NCBI GenBank assembly: GCA_009778535.1
Contig: WRJP01000090.1
Coordinates: 1 to 7,427, forward strand
Length of the DNA: 7,427 bases
Reading direction: 5' to 3'
DNA from: Propionibacteriaceae bacterium
Lineage (GTDB): Bacteria > Actinomycetota > Actinomycetes > Propionibacteriales > Propionibacteriaceae
Below the pieces are notes generated by a model. It was not told the origin of the DNA. It searched no databases and was given only the letters and a program-made list of their open reading frames with translations. This document shows, piece by piece, positions 1 through 6,956 of this stretch (its first letter is position 1; each line of letters begins with the position of its first letter). Position numbers and translations under genes: made by a program.

Positions 1-279
1 AAACCGCTAGCCAAAATCGCATCGTCTGGACCTGAGCAGCGGTACAACGTTGGGTCAAATTCGGGTCAGCTCAGCTACCAACTTGTCGCAGACGACCCCT
101 GGTGGGCAAGGTGGCAATTGGCGGGGTTACTGGTACTGATCGTTTTAGCGCTGCCTGGAGTACAGCCTCGCGTTCGGGAAACGGGCAGGAGACGGGCAAA
201 AGCACAGTCGCAGAAAATAGAATCAGAAGACGACTTTGACGACCTGCTGCCGCGGCGAGCGATAGGAGCGGACGTTTGA
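1..279 (+). CDS. C-terminal fragment of a membrane protein, probable family 2 glycosyltransferase
   Basis: The reading frame is open from base 1 to the TGA at 277-279 and gives the last 92 residues of a protein that starts outside the window. About residues 46-63 form one hydrophobic segment (ending LLVLIVLALPG), preceded by DDPWWARWQ and followed by a basic stretch (RVRETGRRRAKAQ) and an acidic tail (ESEDDFDDLL). This is the end of a single membrane anchor with a charged, probably cytoplasmic tail. No catalytic domain is visible. The glycosyltransferase call rests on family knowledge: large actinobacterial glycosyltransferases with a similar DPWWAR-plus-helix tail commonly precede DUF5719 genes. 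The stop overlaps the TTG start of the next gene by 4 nt, so the two are translationally coupled. The frame is certain; the product is an inference. Confidence 0.6.
   Translation, partial: KPLAKIASSGPEQRYNVGSNSGQLSYQLVADDPWWARWQLAGLLVLIVLALPGVQPRVRETGRRRAKAQSQKIESEDDFDDLLPRRAIGADV
264..268 (+). promoter_or_regulatory. Ribosome binding site selecting the TTG start at 276
   Basis: AGGAG lies 7 nt before TTG inside the end of the upstream coding region. It is the only good Shine-Dalgarno match nearby and decides the unusual TTG start of the DUF5719 gene. Confidence 0.7.
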
Positions 280-1658
280 AACGATTGTTAATCCCATTCC
301 TTGCCCTTTTATTCGGTGCAGGTGGTCTGTGGGGGAGTTCTCTCATCCCCGCCGGTTCCCCGCCGCAACGTCCGCTTCCGGTATCCAAGGTCAAGGTGAG
401 CAAGGTATGTGCCGCGCTGGAGACCGGAACCGCGAAGTGGCAGGTCGTGGCCGCTTCCAGAACAGGTGAGCTAATATCATCCGAACTTGGCGACGAACCT
501 ACTGATGCTCCTTCGCAATTGATTACGCTGTCCCAACCGCCGAATCCAATCCGAATCAGTGCGCCAAGAGACGACGATTTTGCCGGAATAACTTGGCTAG
601 CCCAAGCCGACGGCCCCGAGCGCGGAATGTCAACAATCGCATGTTCTACTGCTAGTACCTCCTTGTGGTTCGTGGGGGCATTGCTCACAACTGACGCTTC
701 CGCAGAGTTGAATTTGTACAACTCCGACAGCACCGATGCCATCGTCGATATGGCGATCTATGATGCCAATGGTCGCGTTCCTGCGCCTGGAGCTAGAGGC
801 ATCTATGTGAAGGCACGATCGTCCTACAGTGTTCCGCTGGCTGCTATGAGTACCGCTGCCAATCCCATTGCAGCATCGGCTTTCACCATTCATCTACAGA
901 CTTCACAAGGACGGATAGCTGCCACGCTGCGCCAGCACCATTGGGACAAAAATGCCCCGCGCAGTTCGGAATGGATACCGGCAACTGCGGAACCTGGTCT
1001 GAACGTCACCCTGCCTGGGATACCAGAAGGCGCTGGAACCCGTGAAGTCGTCATTGTAAATCCGAGTAATAGAACCGCAAGACTAAGTGTCGAATTTCTA
1101 GGGCCGGAAGATACTTCACTGTTGCCCGGAACTGAAGATGTGGAAGTTCCCGCTTTCACCACCCAGAGTTTTTCGCTCACAGATGCTATCGGAGAGCTTC
1201 CAGGCGCGCTGCGTTTGATTTCGCGGAATGCTGAGATTGCCGCCACGGTAAAAGTGAGTGCCGGAGAAAAAGTCGATCAGGGATTCGTCGCTGCGCCTTC
1301 CCAACTCGGAGAGCGAGGTTTTTGGGTATTGCCTGATACGACGAAAACAGCAGCAGTATTGCAAGTTGCAAATTCTGGCACGAACGAAGCGACAGCTATT
1401 TTGACCACTTCTGCCGATCTAAAGGAACAATCCCAGCAAGTCATCACCGTAGCACCTGGCACCACGGCCATTGTTGACTTGACAGCTGCGCCGCAAACCT
1501 TTTTGACGCTGACCACCCAGTCAGCTCAGTTGCAGGCAGCGGTGGCGTTCACTCGTAAAGTTGGGGATTTGGCTGCGGTGAGCGTGCTGCCGCTCGATGT
1601 GGACGATTCGGTAAGCGAGAAATTTACCCTTTCCGTAGACCCCCATGTTGGGAGTTGA
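276..1658 (+). CDS. DUF5719 family secreted protein
   Basis: A 460-residue protein of unknown biochemical function, probably exported and envelope-associated. The start is TTG at 276, supported by AGGAG at 264-268 with a 7-nt spacer and by the 4-nt overlap with the upstream gene. Residues 1-20 are a signal peptide or signal anchor (MKRLLIPFLALLFGAGGLWG). The body is rich in beta-type sequence. Three stretches share a pattern of hydrophobic strand, Asn, short polar loop and second strand: residues about 146-168 (LNLYNSDSTDAIVDMAIYD), 257-280 (EVVIVNPSNRTARLSVEF) and 361-380 (VLQVANSGTNEATAIL). Two cysteines, C45 and C123, could form a disulfide outside the cell. The WFVGA motif at 131-135 plus the strand pattern match DUF5719. 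In actinobacteria this family sits between an envelope glycosyltransferase and the zincin-like gene, as here, which suggests a role in surface glycan assembly. No catalytic motif is seen. Confidence 0.85.
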   Translation: MKRLLIPFLALLFGAGGLWGSSLIPAGSPPQRPLPVSKVKVSKVCAALETGTAKWQVVAASRTGELISSELGDEPTDAPSQLITLSQPPNPIRISAPRDDDFAGITWLAQADGPERGMSTIACSTASTSLWFVGALLTTDASAELNLYNSDSTDAIVDMAIYDANGRVPAPGARGIYVKARSSYSVPLAAMSTAANPIAASAFTIHLQTSQGRIAATLRQHHWDKNAPRSSEWIPATAEPGLNVTLPGIPEGAGTREVVIVNPSNRTARLSVEFLGPEDTSLLPGTEDVEVPAFTTQSFSLTDAIGELPGALRLISRNAEIAATVKVSAGEKVDQGFVAAPSQLGERGFWVLPDTTKTAAVLQVANSGTNEATAILTTSADLKEQSQQVITVAPGTTAIVDLTAAPQTFLTLTTQSAQLQAAVAFTRKVGDLAAVSVLPLDVDDSVSEKFTLSVDPHVGS

Positions 1659-1661
1659 GGC

Positions 1662-2087
1662 TCAGTCGGGCTCGATGTCGGGATTAAGTTCTGTTACCGA
1701 GTAGCCGGTAATGGCACTTAACTGCTCCACGAGTGTTAATAGCACCAGGTTCTCAAGGCTGTCCTGGTCTTGACAGCGGCGTTCGATGACCCTGCGGTAA
1801 AGCACGATTTGTCCCACATTTTGCGAAGTTGCCGACCTGGCGACTCCCAGCGGCACGCGGTTATCCCATCCGAGCTGTGGTGTAGGAACATCCTCAAAAC
1901 CGACCTGAACTCCGATCAGAGCATCCGGGCAGTGCTGCGAAATTTGATCTAACGCCGACTCGATAGCCAAAGCGAAGCGAGCCGGTTTACTTTTCGATTT
2001 AGATAGCGGCGGTTTTTGCTGCAACGGGTCGCCAGCAACCAGCGGACCGCGCAGTCCGCGGTCATGTCGATCTCGACGGCTGGGCAT
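1662..2087 (-). CDS. Metallopeptidase (zincin-like) family protein, metal site degenerate
   Basis: A 141-residue protein beginning MPSRRDRHDRGLRGPL. This basic start is characteristic of the actinobacterial branch of the zincin-like 'metallopeptidase family' (PF06262-like). The ATG at 2087 is preceded by AGGAG at 2099-2103 with an 11-nt spacer. Family features visible are a valine/acidic strand (VQVGFEDVP, 60-68), a VPLG segment (78-81), the strand-loop QIVLYRRVIE (93-102), and a C-terminal helix where zincins carry HExxH. Here that helix reads LVLLTLVEQLSAITG (114-128): no histidine is present, so zinc-dependent proteolysis is unlikely and a structural or regulatory role is more probable. 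Loss of the motif is, from memory, common in actinobacterial members. The gene is 7 nt downstream of the DUF3089 hydrolase gene and converges on the DUF5719 gene with 3 nt between stops. Confidence 0.8.
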   Translation of the reverse strand: MPSRRDRHDRGLRGPLVAGDPLQQKPPLSKSKSKPARFALAIESALDQISQHCPDALIGVQVGFEDVPTPQLGWDNRVPLGVARSATSQNVGQIVLYRRVIERRCQDQDSLENLVLLTLVEQLSAITGYSVTELNPDIEPD

Positions 2088-2094
2088 TGGCAGT

Positions 2095-3060
2095 TCAACT
2101 CCTGAGTTCAGATATTCCCAAACGAGACATTAGATTCATCCGGATACTATCGACAAATAGCGAAATGTCCCAGTGGTGGGTGTAGCCCAGCCCAGCCGCG
2201 TCTTGGCTGGCAATAGTGTCGTCACTTCGGAATTCATGTTCGTCAATATCGACCTCGACGACGACTCCAGCGAAAATACCGCCTTCTTGGCTGGGAGTAA
2301 CAAGTCTGGCTCCAGTCAGTCCGTGGTGGGTGCGAAGTTCCGACTCGTCATAGTGTCGCAGCAGCGAACGCTGATTTGGCTGCGGCGGGACGTATTCGGT
2401 TCGGGTGTCGAAAGTGATCGGATTTACAGCCCTTGTTGAGGCATCTCCCCAAGTCTGGCGGTAGCTACCGGCGACTTCGCTCTTGGTGGCGGTATTCCAA
2501 GAAACGATGGTGCCAGTGTCGGTTGGTGAAGTAGAAGCCGAGTAGCTGGTCTGGGAAAGAATCGTGTCGTTTAGACCCCAACCGATCAAGAAATCGACTC
2601 CTAGGCTGCGTTGTGTCGCCGCCTGGCATCCTGGCAGATAATACCCGAGCAGAAATCCGTTCAAGATCGAACCTTGGGAGTGGGAGAAGATGATAAACGG
2701 GGCAGACGTACGGTTGCAAAGAAAGTGTGTAAAGGCGGCGAAAATATCTTGCAGCACAGGTTGGGGTTGCTGATCCCAGAAGAATGTCATGGGGTCATTT
2801 CGCGTCTGGAAGTGGCCGCCGTTCACCTGGCGATATTTTGGCATCCAGACGTTCACAGCCAAATCTGCAAAGATCGGGGCGACTGCGATTTCGTTGAATT
2901 CGGCGTTTCCGTCAAGATATTCACGGTCTTGGGTGTCGACATAAACCGGCTTGTCGGCATCGAAAACGAAGGTCGGAGCGATGACAAAGACATCTGGAGC
3001 GTCGTCTAGGCGGTCGGCGCTAGGAGATAGAAACCAAAGGTTCGGATTGGAGTAATCCAT
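2095..3060 (-). CDS. DUF3089 family alpha/beta-hydrolase-like protein
   Basis: A 321-residue protein, probably a cytoplasmic serine hydrolase or esterase of unknown substrate. In order it shows DVFVIAPT (23-30), the first core strand; VWMPKYRQ (71-78), matching the 'aPrYRQ' segment of DUF3089; FIIFSHSQGS (122-131), the nucleophile elbow with Ser128 in S-H-S-Q-G; TIVSWNT (184-190); NPITF (213-217); and YTHHWDISLF (293-302), where His295 or His296 is the likely catalytic base. The set fits PF11288. No signal peptide or lipobox is present, unlike some secreted relatives. The ATG at 3060 is fixed by an in-frame TAG four codons upstream (3070-3072). The gene runs into the zincin-like gene with a 7-nt gap and transcribes away from the SPFH operon. 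Substrate and pathway cannot be read from the sequence. Confidence 0.82.
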   Translation of the reverse strand: MDYSNPNLWFLSPSADRLDDAPDVFVIAPTFVFDADKPVYVDTQDREYLDGNAEFNEIAVAPIFADLAVNVWMPKYRQVNGGHFQTRNDPMTFFWDQQPQPVLQDIFAAFTHFLCNRTSAPFIIFSHSQGSILNGFLLGYYLPGCQAATQRSLGVDFLIGWGLNDTILSQTSYSASTSPTDTGTIVSWNTATKSEVAGSYRQTWGDASTRAVNPITFDTRTEYVPPQPNQRSLLRHYDESELRTHHGLTGARLVTPSQEGGIFAGVVVEVDIDEHEFRSDDTIASQDAAGLGYTHHWDISLFVDSIRMNLMSRLGISELRS

Positions 3061-3241
3061 GCCAGGAGTCTATCGCGTCCAGATGCTGAGCCGAAGACGC
3101 TGCGGCGCGAAGGATTCAAAGGCCAAGCGGTAAGAAATAGCTGTGCTCTTTACGGGAGTTCTCAGTAATTCCTCTGGTGTTCTACCGCAGAGTGAGTAAA
3201 GTTAATACAGACACCGTTTTACCTAGTGATTGGAAAATCAA
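3061..3241. promoter_or_regulatory. Divergent intergenic region between the DUF3089 and SPFH transcription units
   Basis: These 181 nt separate two divergent units and must hold both promoters. On the plus strand, TAAAGT (3197-3202) and the overlapping TAATAC (3203-3208) are weak -10 candidates for the SPFH operon; neither has a good -35 partner. No strong inverted repeat that would mark an operator was found by eye. Confidence 0.4.
3067..3072 (-). promoter_or_regulatory. Possible -10 element for a leaderless DUF3089 transcript
   Basis: Read on the minus strand, TAGACT fits TAnnnT and ends 6 nt before the ATG at 3060, where transcription would begin at or next to the start codon. No Shine-Dalgarno sequence precedes the ATG (the preceding 10 nt read GACTCCTGGC). 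No convincing -35 hexamer is seen. Leaderless starts are common in actinobacteria. Inference only. Confidence 0.35.
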
Positions 3242-4765
3242 ATGGGGCTAATCAAAGCAGCAATGGGCGCCGTCGGAGGCACCTTAGCAGATCAGTGGAT
3301 TGACTTCTTTTCAATGGATTCACTGCCCGCGGACGTATTAGTTGCGAAGGGGCAACGCTACACCGGAGGGCGCGGGTCTAACACAAAAGGCTCAGAAAAC
3401 ATCATCACCAATGGCTCAGGCATTGTGGTGGCAGAGGGTCAAGCCGCAGCGATTGTTGACAATGGAGTGATTGTCGAATTCTCTGCCGAACCTGGCCGTT
3501 ATACCTACGACCAGTCAAGTGAACCTTCCATCTTTGGAGCCGGAAGTTTCTTCGATAACCTTGCTGAGGTTTTCAAGGCTGGACTCGACCGTTTCAAGCA
3601 CGGTGGCGGAGTTAGCAAAGATCAACGCGTCTACTACTTCAACACCAAAGAAATCTTGGGAAACAAATATGGCACCCCAAATCCGGTGCCCTTTAGAGTT
3701 GTTGATGCGAATATCGGCCTCGATGTTGACATTTCGATTCGCTGCAACGGCGAGTTCTCCTACCGGTTGGCAAACCCGATCTTGTTCTTCCAGAACATTG
3801 CTGGAAACGTCAACCCAAACTACACTCGCGACCAGATGGATTCGCAGCTTAAGTCAGAGGTACTAACCGCACTGCAACCAGCATTTGCCAAGATTTCGGT
3901 GATGGGGATTCGCTATTCAGCGCTTCCGGCTCACACTGTCGAACTGTCGATGGCACTGAACGAAGCCCTGTCTTCGCAGTGGCAGCCGCGCGGACTGTCG
4001 ATCGTCAATTTCGGTGTCAACTCGGTCACGGCTTCACCCGAAGATGAGCAACTGATCAAGGATCTGCAAAGAGCAGCCGTGCTGCGCGATCCCAACATGG
4101 CGGCAGCAACTCTCGCTTCAGCACAAGCCGATGCGATGCGTGATGCGGCCAACAACTCTGCCGGAGCTATGACTGGCTTCTTAGGCATGGGTATGGCACA
4201 AGGTGCTGGTGGCGCAAATCCGGCTCAGTTGTTCCAGCAGGGTCAGGCATATCCGGGCGGGATGCCGCAAAATGCCTATCCGGTAGCACCAGATGGTGGC
4301 TTCCCGTCGGCAAACCAGGGCGCTTGGGCACCTCCACCTGCCGCTGCTGTGCCGCCGCAGGCTCCGCAAGCTCCGCAGGTTCCGCCAATGACGCCAACTC
4401 AATATCCGCCAGCGGCTCCGCCGCAGGCTAACCCGATGCCTCCGGTCGCTCCATACGGCGAGCAGCCACCAGTAGCAAACCCAGCGTCAGTTGAGCCCAT
4501 CGGAGTGCAGCCGATCGAGGTGCCGGTGGTGCAAGAGGTTGACCCTGCTACGATGCAAGCGCCGGAAGTTCCGGCTCCCGAGGTTCCGATTGTTCCGGAT
4601 GCGGTGGAGTTGCCAGCCGAAACGCCAACTGTCGTATCTCCAGTTGACGCAGTGATAGATACAGTGTTGGCAGTGCCAACAACGGGGTATTGGGCGTGTG
4701 CGTGCGGCAAGCCTGACAACGTGGGCAACTTCTGTTCAAACTGTGGCGCGCCTCGTCCAGCATAG
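3242..4765 (+). CDS. SPFH-domain protein with proline-rich tail and C-terminal zinc ribbon (YdjI-like)
   Basis: A 507-residue flotillin-superfamily protein of the 'virion core protein-like' SPFH branch that includes B. subtilis YdjI. Such proteins oligomerise on the inner face of the membrane. The ATG at 3242 is preferred because the family starts MGLIKAA...GGTLADQW and because GGAA lies at 3232-3235. A TTG at 3230, just after an in-frame TGA, would add four residues but has no ribosome binding site. Residues about 20-265 are the SPFH domain (ADVLVAKGQ, YYFNTKEILGNKYGTP, SIRCNGEFSYRL, IVNFGVNSV). Residues 270-330 are an Ala/Gly-rich helical stretch, 335-480 a Pro/Ala/Val-rich disordered linker, and 484-504 a zinc ribbon with C486, C488, C498 and C501 (CxC-x9-CxxC). 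First gene of a three-gene operon; the next start is 9 nt downstream. Confidence 0.9.
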   Translation: MGLIKAAMGAVGGTLADQWIDFFSMDSLPADVLVAKGQRYTGGRGSNTKGSENIITNGSGIVVAEGQAAAIVDNGVIVEFSAEPGRYTYDQSSEPSIFGAGSFFDNLAEVFKAGLDRFKHGGGVSKDQRVYYFNTKEILGNKYGTPNPVPFRVVDANIGLDVDISIRCNGEFSYRLANPILFFQNIAGNVNPNYTRDQMDSQLKSEVLTALQPAFAKISVMGIRYSALPAHTVELSMALNEALSSQWQPRGLSIVNFGVNSVTASPEDEQLIKDLQRAAVLRDPNMAAATLASAQADAMRDAANNSAGAMTGFLGMGMAQGAGGANPAQLFQQGQAYPGGMPQNAYPVAPDGGFPSANQGAWAPPPAAAVPPQAPQAPQVPPMTPTQYPPAAPPQANPMPPVAPYGEQPPVANPASVEPIGVQPIEVPVVQEVDPATMQAPEVPAPEVPIVPDAVELPAETPTVVSPVDAVIDTVLAVPTTGYWACACGKPDNVGNFCSNCGAPRPA

Positions 4766-4774
4766 CGAGGCATC

Positions 4775-5857
4775 ATGGCGCTGCTTGAATACAAGTGTCC
4801 AGGCTGCGGTGGCGCGATAGCGTTTGACGCCAACACGCAGCAATTGGTGTGCCCTTTTTGCGATACGACGATTGATGCTCAAGCCTTGCAACACAAAGAT
4901 GCAGGGCTTGAGCAAGACATAACATCGGAAGCTATCGATTGGCAGTATTCAAATACGCAGTTTTCCGAACAAGAGCAGCAACAACTCGCTAGCTATGTAT
5001 GCACCTCTTGTGGGGGAGAAATCATCGCCGATGTCACGACCGGTGCGACGACGTGTCCGTTCTGTGACAATCCGGTGGTGATGAGTTCCCAGTTCGCTGG
5101 CACTGTCAAACCGGACATGATCATTCCGTTCAAAATGGATAAGCAGAAGGCGGTCGCCAAACTCAAAGAGCACTATAAGGGCAAAAAACTGATACCTAAA
5201 GTGTTCAAAGATGAAAATCACCTTGAGGAAATCAAGGGGGTCTATGTGCCCTTCTGGCTTTTCGATACTGATATTTCCGGCCAGTATGCTTTCAACGCCA
5301 CCAAGGTAAGATCCTGGAGCGATTCAAACTATCAATACACTGAAACTGAGCATTACAAAGTTATGCGTGGGGGGTCTATCAGCTTTGTGGGGGTTCCCGC
5401 CGATGGTTCCTCTAAGATGGACAATGCCTTGATGGAATCTATCGAACCCTACAACTATGCCGAGGTCGTGCCTTTCCAAACAGCGTATCTGCCAGGTTTC
5501 ATGGCGAATAAATACGATGTCACTCCCGATGAAATGCTTCCTAGAGTGAATAAACGGCTTTCGGTGAGCACCACAGCCGCAGTTTCCAAGACGGTTCAAG
5601 GTTACGCCAGCGCAACACCGGCCGGATCGAAAGAACAAGTAACTAAACGAGATTTACATTACGCACTGCTACCAGTGTGGATATTGAACACTGTATGGAA
5701 AAATCAACGTTACGTGTTCGCGATGAACGGACAGACCGGAAAATTCGTCGGCGATTTACCGCTGGACACCGGCGCATATTGGCGTTGGCTGATACTGCTG
5801 TTCGTGGGCATCGTAGGTGGCGGCATCTTGTTGGTGACACTATTGGGGCTGATGTGA
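4775..5857 (+). CDS. Double zinc-ribbon, TFIIB-zinc-finger-like membrane protein (YdjG-like)
   Basis: A 360-residue protein. Two N-terminal zinc ribbons are plain: C8/C11 with C26/C29 (CPGCGG...CPFC) and C76/C79 with C94/C97 (CTSCGG...CPFC), separated by a Gln/Glu-rich linker. A conserved central domain follows, containing MIIPFKMDKQKA (115-126), GVYVPFWLFDTDISG (155-169) and YALLPVWILNTVW (296-308). One hydrophobic segment at about 336-359 ends the protein with almost no tail, so it looks tail-anchored with the zinc ribbons in the cytoplasm. This matches YdjG of B. subtilis. 'TFIIB-like' describes the fold of the ribbon; nothing here indicates a transcription role. The ATG at 4775 follows GAGG (4767-4770) with a 4-nt spacer. 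It lies 9 nt after the SPFH gene and shares one base with the TPM gene, so all three are probably co-translated. Confidence 0.88.
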   Translation: MALLEYKCPGCGGAIAFDANTQQLVCPFCDTTIDAQALQHKDAGLEQDITSEAIDWQYSNTQFSEQEQQQLASYVCTSCGGEIIADVTTGATTCPFCDNPVVMSSQFAGTVKPDMIIPFKMDKQKAVAKLKEHYKGKKLIPKVFKDENHLEEIKGVYVPFWLFDTDISGQYAFNATKVRSWSDSNYQYTETEHYKVMRGGSISFVGVPADGSSKMDNALMESIEPYNYAEVVPFQTAYLPGFMANKYDVTPDEMLPRVNKRLSVSTTAAVSKTVQGYASATPAGSKEQVTKRDLHYALLPVWILNTVWKNQRYVFAMNGQTGKFVGDLPLDTGAYWRWLILLFVGIVGGGILLVTLLGLM

Positions 5858-6681
5858 TGATGAATATGCGCCGCAAAGGGTTGAAATGGCTACAACGCTT
5901 CGTCGCTGCCACGTTTTTGGGTCTGAGTTTTTCCTTTGCTGCTACCGGTTCGGCTGTAGCCGATGTCAACCGAGTTTTTGACGAAGATAACTTGCTTTCA
6001 ACCACGCAGCGAGCCACCCTAAACGCCAAGCTGTCTGAAATCTCGGCAAAACACGATTTCGAATTAGTCGCTGCTAGTGTCGCTACGTTGGGAGGAAAGT
6101 CTGCTGATCTAGCCGCCTCAGATTTTTACGAAGCTACAGATTTTGGAGCAGATGGAGCTATCTTAATAATCTCGTTGAGTGAGCGGGAATTCGGGTTTGC
6201 TGCTCATGGTTTTGGCATGTACGCCTGCACTCTTGACTGTGAACAACTTCTATTCGACACGGTTCAGCCATTCCTGAGCGATGGACGTTATTTCGATGGC
6301 TATGTGGCTTGGGTAGATGCAATGGATCGCATGCTAGGCCTGGCACGAGAAGGAACTCCTTGGAGCAAGGCGCAGCAAGACAAAGAAGAAATGACTACCG
6401 TCGGCTATGTCATCTCGTTAATAACCGGAGCGATAACAGCTATCTTCATTCCTTCACGTTGGCGCAGTCAACTCAAATCGGTGAAGCCACAGCCCTCAGC
6501 AGACTTCTATGCTTCAAAAAACGGGTTCCAAGTATTGAATCACGCAGATACGTTCATAAATAGAACAGTGGCAAAGATTCCGATACCAAAACAAACGTCT
6601 TCAAGCTCAAGCGGTTTTTCCAGCGGCGGCGGCTTCAATTCGTCTGGCACCAGTTACTCTGGATTCAGCGGCAAGTTCTAA
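5857..6681 (+). CDS. TPM-domain membrane-anchored extracytoplasmic protein (YdjH-like)
   Basis: A 274-residue protein. Residues 1-36 are a signal peptide (basic RRKGLKWLQR, then a hydrophobic core, probable cleavage after AVA at 36). Residues 38-165 are a TPM domain (PF04536): VFDEDNLLS opening, DGAILIISLSEREFGF strand (99-114), then YFDGYVAWVDAMDRML (145-160). A membrane segment at about 182-199 follows, then a basic stretch and VLNHADTFINRT (226-237). The Ser/Gly-rich tail ends GFSGKF, as in other YdjH-like proteins. C124 and C128 lie in the exported domain. The frame stays open upstream to a GTG at 5677, but that start would overlap the previous gene by 181 nt and bury the signal peptide. 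The ATG at 5857 shares one base with the preceding TGA (TGATG) and follows GGGG at 5845-5848. TPM domains are described as phosphatase-like; activity is unproven here. Confidence 0.88.
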   Translation: MMNMRRKGLKWLQRFVAATFLGLSFSFAATGSAVADVNRVFDEDNLLSTTQRATLNAKLSEISAKHDFELVAASVATLGGKSADLAASDFYEATDFGADGAILIISLSEREFGFAAHGFGMYACTLDCEQLLFDTVQPFLSDGRYFDGYVAWVDAMDRMLGLAREGTPWSKAQQDKEEMTTVGYVISLITGAITAIFIPSRWRSQLKSVKPQPSADFYASKNGFQVLNHADTFINRTVAKIPIPKQTSSSSSGFSSGGGFNSSGTSYSGFSGKF

Positions 6682-6794
6682 CTTCCGCTTGTTGAGCTAG
6701 TAATCGCTGGTTGGGCGTTGCTGTAGCTCCCACTGATAAGGGTTGCCACGTTCTCGCGCTGTATTTCGGGCTTGCATTGAGTGCAGTTAGTAAC

Positions 6795-6831
6795 AATTTG
6801 CTATAATGTGTTTTCAGTTTTGTTGCAAATT
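6795..6831. repeat. Inverted repeat around the -10 element
   Basis: AATTTGC (6795-6801) is matched by GCAAATT (6825-6831), a 7-bp stem with a 23-nt loop that encloses TATAAT and the expected start point, followed by a short T run (6832-6835). It could be an operator or a weak AT-rich terminator. In sequence this AT-rich it may also be chance. Confidence 0.3.
6799..6807 (+). promoter_or_regulatory. Extended -10 promoter element
   Basis: TGC followed by a perfect TATAAT (6802-6807) forms an extended -10. The best -35 is TTGAGT at 6777-6782 with a long 19-nt spacer, which an extended -10 can tolerate. Transcription would start near 6814 and reach the dehydrogenase gene after a leader of about 200 nt, unless the sequence is joined artificially in between. 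Confidence 0.4.
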
Positions 6832-6956
6832 TTTTAAAAAAGAATCTGAAGCGCAAAAATCATCTTAAAATAACTCATCACATTTATCATCCATAAAACT
6901 TAAACAGTTTCTAAAAATTTTCAGCATAAAATTAATCGAAGATCAAGAAAATTGCT

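Noticed and set aside
71..742. A 223-codon open frame on the minus strand
   Set aside because: It lies opposite the glycosyltransferase tail and the DUF5719 gene, has a low-complexity translation with no domain, and conflicts with two well-supported plus-strand genes.
890..1246. A 118-codon minus-strand frame
   Set aside because: It is fully inside the DUF5719 gene, with no ribosome binding site or recognisable motif.
3230..3241. TTG start of the SPFH gene
   Set aside because: No ribosome binding site precedes it, whereas the ATG at 3242 begins with the family's usual MGLIKAA N-terminus.
4399..4836. A 145-codon minus-strand frame rich in Ser, Thr and Gly
   Set aside because: It mirrors the proline-rich tail of the SPFH gene on the other strand; the apparent protein is an artefact of repetitive codons.
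5677..5856. Upstream extension of the TPM gene to a GTG start
   Set aside because: It would overlap the preceding gene by 181 nt and place a highly charged 60-residue stretch before a clear signal peptide. The ATG at 5857 has a ribosome binding site and the TGATG junction.
6694..6729. Possible terminator stem GAGCTA/TAGCTC
   Set aside because: The stem is only 6 bp with a 24-nt loop and no following T run.
6665..6856. A 63-codon minus-strand frame after the TPM gene
   Set aside because: It crosses the promoter and the composition break, starts in AT-rich sequence and shows no family features.
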